This document shows, in pieces, positions 1-8,328 of a stretch of 27,333 nucleotides of DNA. A model generated the notes under the pieces. The model had not been told where the DNA came from. It did not search any database and was given only the letters and a program-made list of their open reading frames with translations. The position numbers and the translations under genes were made by a program. Origin of the DNA: an uncultured Bacilli bacterium (GTDB taxonomy: Bacteria > Bacillota_I > Bacilli_A > RF39 > UBA660). The number at the start of each line of letters is the position of its first letter. The stretch's first letter is position 1. Where the stretch lies: the NCBI GenBank assembly GCA_944332505.1, contig CALVKC010000008.1, positions 1 to 27,333 on the forward strand, written 5' to 3'.

Positions 1-24
1 TTGTAATAGAAATGAGTTGATTAT

Positions 25-804
25 ATGAAAGTATATGGCATAATTTTTAAAGATGGAAATAAAACTTATAATTTTAAAAGTGAGTTAACATTAAAAAAAG
101 ATGATAAAGTAATTGTAGATACTGACAAAGGCTTGCAATATGCTAAAGTTAGTAAAATCATTGATAGTGATGAAAATGTTGAAGCATTAAAGGAAATAGT
201 AAGAATTGCTACAAAAGATGATGATGATCAATTTTTGGAAAATTTAAAAGAAGCCGATAAAGCCTTGAAAAAATGTCGTAGATTAGTTGAAGAGCTACAA
301 CTTAATATGAATGTTTTAAATGCCCAATTTACTTTTGAAAGAACACAATTATTATTTAATTTTATTGCAGATGATAGAATTGATTTTCGTGAATTAGCAA
401 GAAAACTTGCGGCGATATACCACACTAGAATTGAACTTCGTCAGATTGGTGCAAGGGATAAGGCTAAAGAAATTGGGGGTTTAGGAGTATGTGGTAATGA
501 ACTATGTTGTAAAAGATTTTTAAATCAAATGGATACAATATCAATTTCTATGGCCAAGGATCAAAATTTAGCTTTAAATCCAAGTAAAATAAATGGTTCT
601 TGTGGTAGATTATTATGTTGCCTTGCTTATGAAAATCAAAATTATTTAGACAATTTAAAAAATTTACCTCAAATAGGTGATGTAATTAAAACACCAATGG
701 GTGAAGGTGAAGTGGTTGGTTTAGATATTCTTAAAAGAAAATGTCAAGTAATGATTGATGATCAAATAGAGGATTATTATATTGATGAAGATAGTAAAAA
801 ATGA
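25..804 (+). CDS. ricT: PSP1-domain protein RicT (YaaT-like)
   Basis: PSP1 family protein of 259 residues, close to the B. subtilis RicT length (about 275). The family signature is the cysteine-rich core: Cys156, Cys161-Cys162, Cys193 and Cys198-Cys199, in GVCGNELCC and SCGRLLCC contexts. In B. subtilis RicT joins RicA and RicF in a complex that carries iron-sulfur clusters, steers RNase Y mRNA processing and is needed for sporulation and biofilm formation; these cysteines are the expected ligands. Residues 1-55 form the N-terminal beta-rich part and residues 60-110 a charged helical stretch. The next gene overlaps its 3' end. The ATG at 25 overlaps a possible TGA at 26-28 of an upstream frame (bases 2-28), which could be the end of a holB-like gene as in B. 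subtilis, but too little sequence is present to say. Confidence 0.9.
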   Translation: MKVYGIIFKDGNKTYNFKSELTLKKDDKVIVDTDKGLQYAKVSKIIDSDENVEALKEIVRIATKDDDDQFLENLKEADKALKKCRRLVEELQLNMNVLNAQFTFERTQLLFNFIADDRIDFRELARKLAAIYHTRIELRQIGARDKAKEIGGLGVCGNELCCKRFLNQMDTISISMAKDQNLALNPSKINGSCGRLLCCLAYENQNYLDNLKNLPQIGDVIKTPMGEGEVVGLDILKRKCQVMIDDQIEDYYIDEDSKK

Positions 805-1480
805 TTTATTTGATTATAAAAACAGATATATATATCAATTAAATGAAGGCTTTAAGTTTTCATTAGATTCAATTTTGCTATCGGAATATACTAAACCAAA
901 AGATAATTTAAAAATTTTGGATATGTGTACTGGCAATGCAGTTATTCCACTTATTTTATCTTTAAAAACAAACAGTGAAATTACAGGTTTTGAAATACAA
1001 GAAGTCATTTATGATTTAGCAAAAAAGTCAGTTAGTTTAAATAAATTAGATAAGCAAATAAAAATTATTAATGATGATATAAATAATATTGATAAATATT
1101 TTAAAACCAATTATTTTGATATAATAACTTGTAATCCACCATATTTTAAAAATAATTGTAGTATTAAAAATGAAATTGAATATAAAAATATTGCAAGGCA
1201 TGAGATGAAAATAAATTTAGATAATATTTTTAAAATAAGTTACAAATATTTAAAAGATAAAGGGTTGTTATATATGTCTCATCGTCCAGAAAGATTAGAT
1301 GAAATAATAAATGTAGCAACAAATAATAAGATGGGGGTTAAAGAAATTATTTTTATAATGACAAATAATACAAAAATTCCTACCTTAATGTTATTAAAAT
1401 GTGTTAAAAATAGTAAAAATAATGTTAAAATAAAAGTAGAGGATGTTAGTAAGTGTAGTACTTATCAACATATTTTTTGA
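782..1480 (+). CDS. tRNA1(Val) adenine-N6 methyltransferase-like (YabB/TrmN6)
   Basis: Class I SAM-dependent methyltransferase of about 232 residues. It has the SAM-binding loop ILDMCTGNAVIPLIL near residues 45-59, an acidic residue ending strand 2 (GFEIQE), and the N6-adenine catalytic motif NPPY near residues 118-121. Together with position straight after ricT this matches B. subtilis YabB, related to E. coli TrmN6, which methylates A37 of tRNA1(Val). It overlaps the end of ricT by 23 bases, so translation is probably coupled. The TTG at 782 has the better spacing to AGAGGA at 768-773; the ATG at 785 is an equally possible start one codon later. The B. subtilis genes yabA and rsmI that flank yabB are missing here. 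The exact tRNA target is inferred from family and synteny only. Confidence 0.82.
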   Translation: MMKIVKNDLFDYKNRYIYQLNEGFKFSLDSILLSEYTKPKDNLKILDMCTGNAVIPLILSLKTNSEITGFEIQEVIYDLAKKSVSLNKLDKQIKIINDDINNIDKYFKTNYFDIITCNPPYFKNNCSIKNEIEYKNIARHEMKINLDNIFKISYKYLKDKGLLYMSHRPERLDEIINVATNNKMGVKEIIFIMTNNTKIPTLMLLKCVKNSKNNVKIKVEDVSKCSTYQHIF

Positions 1481-1487
1481 GGTATTT

Positions 1488-2036
1488 ATGAAATTAATAG
1501 TTGGAATAGGTAATCCTGGTGAAGAATATGAAAACACAAGACACAATATCGGTTTTATGATAATCGATAATTTTTTAGGTAAAATAAAATATCAAGAGAA
1601 ATTTAATACTATGTATTATAAAAAAGAAATTAATGGAGAAATAGTTTATTTTATAAAACCATTAACTTATGTTAATAATTCTGGTATTGCAGTAAGAAAA
1701 TTTATGGATTATTTTAATATAGATATAGATGATTTATTAGTTATACAAGATGATTTAGATGAAGAAATTGGAAAATATAAATTAAAAAAACATAGTAGCA
1801 GCGGAGGACATAATGGTATAAAGTCAATTATTAGTTCTTTAAAAAGTGAAGATTTTCTTAGATTAAAAGTAGGAATTAATAATAAACATAATGATGTAAT
1901 TGATTTTGTATTAGGAAAATTTAGTAAAAAAGAAAAAAAATTAATTGATGAAAATATGAATATTTTTAAAGAAATAATTTATTCATTTATTAAAGATGGT
2001 AGTGATAAAACAATGAATATATATAATTCGAGGTAA
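1488..2036 (+). CDS. pth: Peptidyl-tRNA hydrolase
   Basis: Bacterial Pth (SpoVC in B. subtilis) of 182 residues, the usual size. It cleaves peptidyl-tRNA released from stalled ribosomes, recycling tRNA. Visible hallmarks are the N-terminal MKLIVGIGNPG, the catalytic histidine in NTRHNIGF (about residue 20), the LTYVNNSG substrate loop, the DDLD acid segment and the GGHNGIKS motif. An in-frame ATG at 1443 would add 15 residues, but those lie inside the upstream methyltransferase gene and do not fit the family; the ATG at 1488 has GAGG at 1479-1482 and gives the canonical N terminus. The gene sits 7 bases after the methyltransferase and its last codons carry the ribosome binding site for mfd. 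Confidence 0.95.
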   Translation: MKLIVGIGNPGEEYENTRHNIGFMIIDNFLGKIKYQEKFNTMYYKKEINGEIVYFIKPLTYVNNSGIAVRKFMDYFNIDIDDLLVIQDDLDEEIGKYKLKKHSSSGGHNGIKSIISSLKSEDFLRLKVGINNKHNDVIDFVLGKFSKKEKKLIDENMNIFKEIIYSFIKDGSDKTMNIYNSR

Positions 2037-2037
2037 T

Positions 2038-5000
2038 ATGGATTTTTTAGATGAATATTTTAAATATGAAATTGGAAGTGAAATATCTGGTTTAACGAAA
2101 GAGTTAAGCATTTTTTACTTGCAAAAATTATTTGAAAAATCTAAAAGAAATATTATAGTTTTAACTAGTTCTTTATATGAAGCAAATAAAATTTATGATG
2201 GTATAAGTAATGAGATTAAAGAATCTTATTTTTTTCCTATGGATGATTTTTTATCATCAATGATTATTGCAGCATCGCCAGAATTAAAATTTAAAAGATT
2301 AGAAACTTTAGATAAAATAAGAAATTGCAGTCAAAAAATAGTTGTTACAAATTTAATGGGTTATTTAAAGTTTTTACCATCTTTTAATGCTGATAATAGT
2401 TTAGAAATAAAAGCTAATGACCATATAAAAAGAGATGAATTAGTAAATAAAATAACAGATTTAGGTTATAAAATTGATTCTTTAGTTACAGCAAGTGGGG
2501 AGATTGCAGTTCGAGGATTTATTGTAGATATATTTCCTATTGAACAAATACATCCAATACGTATAGAGTTTGATGGAAATATTATTGAATCAATTAGGTA
2601 TTTTGATGAAAATACTCAGTTATCATTTGGAAATTTAAACAATATAAAAATAAAAGCAATTGATGAATTAGTAAATGATAATACCAATTCATTATTTGAT
2701 TATTGTGAAAATCCAATAGTAGTTTATATTGATAATACACAAATAATAGCTAGTTATTTAAAATTACAAGAAGATATTTTTGAATATTCTGTTAAGAATT
2801 CAATAAATAACAAATTAATGTATGAACTTGATGAAATACATGACAAAGATAAAATTTTTATAAATTTATTTGCTAGTGGTAAATATAATTTAAATGCTAT
2901 AGAAATAGAAAATTATAATTCTAATTTTGAAAAGTTAGTAAATGATTATAATGTTTGGCAAAAACAAAGGAAAGAAATTTATTTTTGTTTAAGTAACAAA
3001 AAAGAAGAAAAGATAATTAAAGAATATATACCAACAGCAAAAATAATAACAAAAAGTATTAATAAAGGATTTATATTAGACAGATATGTAATTATCTCCG
3101 ACAATGATATTGAAAATACTAATCATCAATTAACTAATTACAAAAGTAATTTTCATATTGGGAAAAAAATTAAGGATTATAATCAAATTGAAAAAGGAGA
3201 TTATGTTGTTCATATAGCACATGGAATAGGGCAATATCAAGGAATAACTTCCCTAAATATAAAAGGAGTACAAAAAGATTTTTTAACAATATATTATGCT
3301 GGAGAAGATAAGATATATGTTCCAGTTGAAAAGATTAATACGATTTATAAATTTACAGGTAAGGATGGTGCAATACCAAAATTAAATAGTTTAAGTAGCA
3401 ATAATTGGGAAAAAACTAAAAAATATGTTCAAAGTAAAATAAAAGATATATCTGAGGAATTAATCAAATTATATAAAGAAAGATTAACTTTAAGGAAAGA
3501 TCCATATAAAGATTATGTTGAAGAAAATGTGTTTGCTAGTGAATTCCAATATGAACTTACTAAAGATCAACAAAAGAGCATAATTGATATAGATAGCGAT
3601 TTAAAAAGCAACATTCCAATGGATAGATTATTATGTGGTGATGTTGGTTTTGGTAAAACAGAAGTAGCAATGCGAGCAATGTTTAAAACTGTTTTAAATA
3701 ATCATCAAGTAATGTATCTATGTCCAACAACAATTTTATCAAAGCAACAATTTAAAGTAGCACTAGATCGATTTAAAAATTGGCCAGTGACAATAAAATT
3801 ATTAAATAGACATACTTCAACAAAAGAAACAAAAGAAATAGTTGAAGATTTTAAAAATGGAAAAATAGATATATTATTTGGAACTCATAGAATACTAAGC
3901 GAGGATGTAAAACCTAAAGATTTAGGGCTATTAGTTGTAGATGAAGAACAAAGATTTGGAGTAACACACAAAGAAAAGATTAAAGAGTTAAAAACTGATG
4001 TAAATGTTTTAACTTTAAGTGCAACTCCAATACCAAGGACTTTAAAAATGGCTTTATCGGGTTTAAGAAATTTATCAATTATAGATACACCCCCAATTAA
4101 TAGATATCCAGTACAAACATATGTTATTGCAGAAGATGATTTATTAATTAAAGATGCAATTTATAAAGAATTATCTCGAGGTGGTCAAATATTTATATTA
4201 TATAATAGAGTAGAATCTATATTAAAATATGTCGATTATATTTCTAAACTTGCTCCGGATGCAAAAATTGCTTATGCTCATGGCAAAATGGATAAATACC
4301 AACTTGATAAAATTATGGAAGATTTTATATATAATAAATATGATATTTTAGTATGTACTACTATTATTGAAAGTGGGATTGATATACCTAATGTAAATAC
4401 TTTAATAATTCATGATGCTGATAATTTTGGTTTAAGTCAACTTTATCAAATTAGGGGAAGAGTTGGACGTAGTGATAGAATTGCTTATGCTTATTTAATG
4501 TATGAAAAAAACAAATTATTAAATGAAATTGCTATTAAAAGGTTAAACACAATAAAAGAATTTACTGAACTAGGTAGTGGATATAAAATAGCAATGCGTG
4601 ATTTAAGTATTAGAGGTGCGGGAGATATTTTTGGTGCTTCCCAAGCGGGTTTTGTTGATAGTGTTGGAATAAATTTATATATGAAAATGATTGAAGATGA
4701 GTTAAAACGACAACAAGGTCAAGTTGTTTTAGAAGAAGATTTATCAAATAAATCTTTAATAAATGTTGAAACTCATATAAATGATGATTATGTATCTGAT
4801 GAAGATGTAAAAATTGAAATTCATCAAAAAATAAATGAAATTGATTCTTATGAAAAATTACTAGAAATTAAGAAAGAATTAGAAGATAGGTTTGGTAAAA
4901 TTACAGAAGAAATGCAAATTTATATGTATGAAGAATGGTTTGAAAAAATTGCTCAAAAATATAATATTACACAAGTAGTTCAAACAGAACGTTTAGTAGA

Positions 5001-5187
5001 AATAACATTACCTGAAGAATTATCAAATAATATTAAAGGTGATAAGTTATTAATCGAAGCAATGAGTTTAACTAAATATTTTAATATAAAATATAATAAT
5101 AAGAAAATAACAATTACATTATATACTAAACAGTTAGAAAAGCATTTTATTTATTATATTGTTACTTTATTAGAACACATTTTATAG
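2038..5187 (+). CDS. mfd: Transcription-repair coupling factor Mfd
   Basis: Mfd (TRCF) is a DNA translocase that pushes stalled RNA polymerase off DNA and recruits UvrA. This 1049-residue copy is shorter than B. subtilis Mfd (about 1177). Order of parts: UvrB-like N-terminal module (about 1-350) including GEIAVRGFIVDIFP; RNA-polymerase-interacting CarD-like domain (about 385-440, GDYVVHIAHGIGQYQG); superfamily 2 helicase with Walker A GDVGFGKT (about 534-541), DEEQ box (about 635-638), SATPIPRT and QIRGRVGRS; C-terminal TRCF domain with the autoinhibitory region. The start follows the pth stop by one base, and its Shine-Dalgarno (CGAGGTAA) is inside pth, so the two are translationally linked. 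Missing length is spread through the N-terminal half; no catalytic motif is lost. Confidence 0.96.
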   Translation: MDFLDEYFKYEIGSEISGLTKELSIFYLQKLFEKSKRNIIVLTSSLYEANKIYDGISNEIKESYFFPMDDFLSSMIIAASPELKFKRLETLDKIRNCSQKIVVTNLMGYLKFLPSFNADNSLEIKANDHIKRDELVNKITDLGYKIDSLVTASGEIAVRGFIVDIFPIEQIHPIRIEFDGNIIESIRYFDENTQLSFGNLNNIKIKAIDELVNDNTNSLFDYCENPIVVYIDNTQIIASYLKLQEDIFEYSVKNSINNKLMYELDEIHDKDKIFINLFASGKYNLNAIEIENYNSNFEKLVNDYNVWQKQRKEIYFCLSNKKEEKIIKEYIPTAKIITKSINKGFILDRYVIISDNDIENTNHQLTNYKSNFHIGKKIKDYNQIEKGDYVVHIAHGIGQYQGITSLNIKGVQKDFLTIYYAGEDKIYVPVEKINTIYKFTGKDGAIPKLNSLSSNNWEKTKKYVQSKIKDISEELIKLYKERLTLRKDPYKDYVEENVFASEFQYELTKDQQKSIIDIDSDLKSNIPMDRLLCGDVGFGKTEVAMRAMFKTVLNNHQVMYLCPTTILSKQQFKVALDRFKNWPVTIKLLNRHTSTKETKEIVEDFKNGKIDILFGTHRILSEDVKPKDLGLLVVDEEQRFGVTHKEKIKELKTDVNVLTLSATPIPRTLKMALSGLRNLSIIDTPPINRYPVQTYVIAEDDLLIKDAIYKELSRGGQIFILYNRVESILKYVDYISKLAPDAKIAYAHGKMDKYQLDKIMEDFIYNKYDILVCTTIIESGIDIPNVNTLIIHDADNFGLSQLYQIRGRVGRSDRIAYAYLMYEKNKLLNEIAIKRLNTIKEFTELGSGYKIAMRDLSIRGAGDIFGASQAGFVDSVGINLYMKMIEDELKRQQGQVVLEEDLSNKSLINVETHINDDYVSDEDVKIEIHQKINEIDSYEKLLEIKKELEDRFGKITEEMQIYMYEEWFEKIAQKYNITQVVQTERLVEITLPEELSNNIKGDKLLIEAMSLTKYFNIKYNNKKITITLYTKQLEKHFIYYIVTLLEHIL

Positions 5188-5208
5188 TGTATAAATAAAA
5201 AAAGATAA

Positions 5209-5230
5209 TCCACACTAAAAAAGAAGTGGA
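5209..5230 (+). promoter_or_regulatory. Small hairpin over the spoVT ribosome binding site
   Basis: TCCAC at 5209-5213 pairs with GTGGA at 5226-5230, and the right arm is part of the purine-rich Shine-Dalgarno (GTGGAG) of spoVT. The stem is only 5 bp, so its effect is uncertain. It is listed because spoIIR and spoIIID, also sporulation genes, show the same arrangement with longer stems. Confidence 0.3.
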
Positions 5231-5240
5231 GTGAACTATA

Positions 5241-5735
5241 TTGAAGTCAACTGGAGTAACGAGAAAGATAGATGATTTAGGGAGAATTGTTATACCTAAA
5301 GAAATTAGAAAAAACTTAGGAATAAGAGATGGAGAAAGCCTAGAAATATTTACAGAAGAAGATAATATAATTTTAAAAAAACATTCAGAAATTAAAAAAT
5401 ATGAGGAATTAAGTGCTAGGTTAAGTGAATTAATTGAAAATACATTTAAAATTAATGTAATAATTACAGATAGGCAAAAAGTAATTGCTACTAATTTAGA
5501 TAAAGATTTGATAAATAAAGACATTGATAAAGATTTAATTTATTTAATTGATAATAGAGAAGAGTTTGTTGGAAGAAAAGATATATATAATTATAATAGT
5601 TATGTAACAATAGTACCAATTATAGTTTCAATAGATTCTTTAGGATTAATAATTTTATTAAATAATGAAGAAAAAGAATTAAAGAATCTTGCAAAATTTA
5701 TGGCTAAAATATTATCTGATAAATTAAATATATAA
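5241..5735 (+). CDS. spoVT: Stage V sporulation regulator SpoVT
   Basis: SpoVT is a forespore transcription regulator that adjusts the sigma-G regulon. The 164-residue protein has an N-terminal AbrB/MazE-type swapped-hairpin DNA-binding domain (about 1-50; MKSTGVTRKIDDLGRIVIPKEIR is near-canonical) and a C-terminal GAF-like domain (about 55-164), the same architecture and length as B. subtilis SpoVT (178). It follows mfd directly, as in B. subtilis after mfd. The start is TTG at 5241 behind GTGGAG. Plain AbrB lacks the GAF half, so SpoVT is the better call. An intrinsic terminator follows. I could not find a convincing sigma-G promoter in the 53-base gap or the end of mfd. Confidence 0.93.
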   Translation: MKSTGVTRKIDDLGRIVIPKEIRKNLGIRDGESLEIFTEEDNIILKKHSEIKKYEELSARLSELIENTFKINVIITDRQKVIATNLDKDLINKDIDKDLIYLIDNREEFVGRKDIYNYNSYVTIVPIIVSIDSLGLIILLNNEEKELKNLAKFMAKILSDKLNI

Positions 5736-5743
5736 TTTATGTG

Positions 5744-5776
5744 AAAACACTTTTCTAGAAAATAAAGTGTTTTTTT
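5744..5776 (+). terminator. Intrinsic terminator after spoVT
   Basis: AAAACACTTT at 5744-5753 pairs with AAAGTGTTTT at 5764-5773 around a 10-base loop, followed by continuing T residues to 5776. It closes the ricT-to-spoVT gene run. Confidence 0.85.
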
Positions 5777-5826
5777 ATTTGAATAAATAAAAATTAACAA
5801 AAATTAGTTTTAATTAATAATTTATA

Positions 5827-5855
5827 TTGCGGTTATAGTTGGCATATGCTATAAT
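5827..5855 (+). promoter_or_regulatory. Sigma-A-type promoter for the DUF1934-argS run
   Basis: TTGCGG (5827-5832), 17-base spacer, TATAAT (5850-5855) preceded by TGC, which makes an extended -10. It lies just downstream of the spoVT terminator and about 15 bases before the Shine-Dalgarno of the next gene. Confidence 0.75.
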
Positions 5856-5882
5856 GTTTTAGAAAAAAAGAGGTGGGTTATA

Positions 5883-6221
5883 ATAGTTAAAGTTGATTGG
5901 CAATTATTTAATAATAATGATTTATTAATTAATTTATTAGATAAAGAATGTGAATATGTAAAAGATGAATATTTAAAATTTAATGAAGCTGAAGTAATTA
6001 ATATAATTGATATAAAAAATAAAGTGTATAAAAGATTAACAAAAGATTATAATATGGAAATAGATTTTGTTAATAATATATGTACTTTTATATTTGATAA
6101 TAAAGAAAAATGTAGTATAGATATAGAAAGTAAAATAGAAATAAATAATAGTAATATAAATATTAAATATAAAATTGATGATGATACTAAAAGCATTTTA
6201 ATTGTTTTGAAAGAGGAATAA
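5883..6221 (+). CDS. DUF1934 (YwiB-like) beta-barrel protein, apparent AUA start
   Basis: Small beta-rich protein of 112 residues if read from 5883. Its pattern (YVKDEYLKF..., a central basic segment KRLTKDYNMEIDF, a C-terminal strand pair ending KIDDDTKSILIVL) resembles DUF1934/YwiB, which lies directly upstream of argS in B. subtilis. The frame stays open from 5880, but the first ATG/GTG/TTG codon is GTG at 6024, 47 codons in, with no Shine-Dalgarno. A good one (GAGGTGGG, 5870-5877) lies 5-7 bases before ATA at 5883 and downstream of a strong promoter. I therefore place the start at the AUA codon (the ATA at 5880 is the alternative). It could instead be a gene that recently lost its start. 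Function of the family is unknown. Confidence 0.6.
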   Translation: MVKVDWQLFNNNDLLINLLDKECEYVKDEYLKFNEAEVINIIDIKNKVYKRLTKDYNMEIDFVNNICTFIFDNKEKCSIDIESKIEINNSNINIKYKIDDDTKSILIVLKEE

Positions 6222-6222
6222 C

Positions 6223-7830
6223 ATGAAAGAAATACTTATAGATTTAATAAATGATGCATTAAAAAAGATGGATATTACTAATGCATCAATAGAAATAGAA
6301 CAACCTAAAATTAAAGAAAATGGGGATTATTCTAGTAATATTGCTTTAAAATTAACAAAAATATTAAATCAAAATCCTATGGATATAGCTAATAATATAG
6401 TTGCTAATATAAATTCTGATAAAATAAAAAAAATTGAAATAAAAAAACCAGGCTTTATAAACTTTTTTGTTGATAAAAATTATTTAATAGATAATTTAGT
6501 AACCGTGTTAAAAGAAGAAGATTGTTATGGTAGTTCAAATATAGGAAATGGGAAAAAAATAAATATTGAATTTGTAAGTGCTAATCCAACAGGGATATTA
6601 CATATAGGTAATGCTAGAGGTGGAGCATATGGTGATTCACTTGCTAGAATATTAAGGTTTTGTAATTATAGTGTTACTGAAGAATATTATATAAATGATG
6701 CTGGAAATCAAATAATATATTTAGGTGAATCATTAAAATCTCGTTATTTTGAAAAATGTAATAAAAATTACCCAATGCCAGAGGAAGGATATCATGGAAA
6801 AGAAATTATTGATATGGCAAATGATTTATATAATGAATTTCAAGATAAATTATTAGAAAAAGATATAGATTATTTTAAAGAATATGCTACTAAAATTTTA
6901 TTAAATAATATTTTTAATGATTTAAAGGAATATAGAATAAATTATGATGTTTATACTTCTGAATTAGCAATAAAAAATAAATATAATTTATATGAAATTA
7001 TAGACAGATTAACAAAAAATGGTTATACTTATGAACGGGATGGAGCAGTATGGTTTAAATGTAGTTCAATATTTGATAACACTGATCATGTATTAATTAA
7101 AGAAGATAAAACATTAACCTATTTAGTTCCGGACATTGCATATCATTTAGATAAATATAATCGTGGCTTTGATAAAATGATTGATATATTCGGAACTGAT
7201 CATCATGGCTATGTTGCTAGACTTAAGAGTAGTATTAAAGCCTTAGGTAATGATCCTGATAAGTTAGAAGTCAAATTATTACAATTAGTTCGTTTAATAG
7301 AAGATGGAAATGTTGTTAAAATGAGTAAAAGAACTGGTAAATCAGTAACATTAAAAGAATTAATTGATGAAGTTGGAGTAAATGCTGCTAGATATTATTT
7401 TGTAAAAAGCAGTTTAGATACGCAAATGGATTTCGATTTAAATCTAGCAAAATCAAAGTCAAATGAAAATCCAGTTTATTATGTATGTTATGCATATGCA
7501 AGAATTGCTTCTATATTAAAAGAAGTAAATTATGATGAAATACTAACAAAATATGATACATTAAATGATGAAGATACATATAATGTTTTAGAAAAAGTAT
7601 ATGAATTTAAAGAAGTAGTAAAAAATGCTGCTCAAAAGGAATTGCCACATTTAATAACTAATTATGTATATGATTTAGCAAATATTTTTCATAATTATTA
7701 TTCAAATGTTAGGATAATTACTGAAGATGAAAAAGCAACAAAAGAAAAAATAATGTTAATAAAAGCAGTACAACAAACTATTAAAAATGCTTTAAATTTA
7801 ATTGGAGTTATACCTCCAGAAAAAATGTAA
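6223..7830 (+). CDS. argS: Arginyl-tRNA synthetase
   Basis: Class I ArgRS charging tRNA-Arg. The 535-residue protein has the N-terminal additional domain (about 1-100), the HIGH-type signature written HIGN (about residues 127-130, in ANPTGILHIGNARGG), the KMSKR signature (about 366-370), and a C-terminal DALR anticodon-binding domain (YYVCYAYARIASI at about 425). HIGN and KMSKR rather than HIGH and KMSKS are normal variants in this subfamily. The ATG at 6223 is one base after the upstream stop and GAGGA sits inside that gene's end, so the pair is coupled. It is followed by rpoE as one transcription run. Confidence 0.96.
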   Translation: MKEILIDLINDALKKMDITNASIEIEQPKIKENGDYSSNIALKLTKILNQNPMDIANNIVANINSDKIKKIEIKKPGFINFFVDKNYLIDNLVTVLKEEDCYGSSNIGNGKKINIEFVSANPTGILHIGNARGGAYGDSLARILRFCNYSVTEEYYINDAGNQIIYLGESLKSRYFEKCNKNYPMPEEGYHGKEIIDMANDLYNEFQDKLLEKDIDYFKEYATKILLNNIFNDLKEYRINYDVYTSELAIKNKYNLYEIIDRLTKNGYTYERDGAVWFKCSSIFDNTDHVLIKEDKTLTYLVPDIAYHLDKYNRGFDKMIDIFGTDHHGYVARLKSSIKALGNDPDKLEVKLLQLVRLIEDGNVVKMSKRTGKSVTLKELIDEVGVNAARYYFVKSSLDTQMDFDLNLAKSKSNENPVYYVCYAYARIASILKEVNYDEILTKYDTLNDEDTYNVLEKVYEFKEVVKNAAQKELPHLITNYVYDLANIFHNYYSNVRIITEDEKATKEKIMLIKAVQQTIKNALNLIGVIPPEKM

Positions 7831-7842
7831 GGAGTGGGATTT

Positions 7843-8286
7843 ATGAAATTAAGTGAAATACCAAAAGATGAATTAGAATTAATGGGTTATGATGACATTG
7901 CAGCTTTAGTGTTACAAGAATCCGGTAAAAAAATGAAGTTAAGAGACATTTTTAAAAAAGTGTGTGAAGCACTAGATTTACCAGAAGAAACTGTAGATGA
8001 AAGATTGTTAGATTTTTTTGAATTAATGAGTATTAATAAAAAGTTTATTATGTTAAAAAATGGTTTTTGGGATTTGCAATCAAAACATAAACTTGATGTA
8101 GTTATTGAAGATGATGAAGAAGACGAAGATATAATCGAAGAAGATGAAGATGAAGAAGATGAAATCATTGAAGAAGAAGACGAAGATATTTTCTATGATA
8201 AAGATGATGAAACTGATGATGTTGATGATGATGACTTAGCTGATTTAGTTGTAATCGATGAAAATGATGAGGATAATAATTTATAG
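7843..8286 (+). CDS. rpoE: RNA polymerase delta subunit
   Basis: Delta subunit of Gram-positive RNA polymerase, which speeds polymerase recycling and lowers non-specific DNA binding. The 147-residue protein has an N-terminal HARE-HTH domain (about 1-85, with MKLRDIFKKVCEAL and the GFWDL ending) and a C-terminal tail of nearly only Asp and Glu (about 88-147). Start: an in-frame GTG at 7834 is part of the Shine-Dalgarno (AAGGAGTG); ATG at 7843 is correctly spaced. In B. subtilis the order near here is argS and rpoE followed by pyrG; pyrG is absent. The open frame on the opposite strand (poly-Ser) is only the complement of the acidic tail. Confidence 0.92.
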   Translation: MKLSEIPKDELELMGYDDIAALVLQESGKKMKLRDIFKKVCEALDLPEETVDERLLDFFELMSINKKFIMLKNGFWDLQSKHKLDVVIEDDEEDEDIIEEDEDEEDEIIEEEDEDIFYDKDDETDDVDDDDLADLVVIDENDEDNNL

Positions 8287-8328
8287 CACAGTTTTCAATT
8301 TTTAATAATATTTTAAAAGGAGGAAACT

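Noticed and set aside
1443..1487. Longer N terminus for Pth
   Set aside because: The extra codons lie in the methyltransferase gene and break the conserved N terminus; ATG 1488 has a ribosome site.
5141..5184. Possible sigma-G promoter of spoVT (CATTTTA at 5178-5184)
   Set aside because: The -10 fits, but no GHATR-like -35 is found at 17-18 bases; AT-rich DNA yields such matches often.
7887..8168. Open frame on the minus strand rich in serine
   Set aside because: It is the complement of the Asp/Glu-rich tail of the delta subunit; GAT/GAA repeats give Ser codons on the other strand. No ribosome site.
8100..8286. GAT/GAA tandem repeat as a DNA repeat element
   Set aside because: It is explained by the acidic tail normal for the delta subunit.
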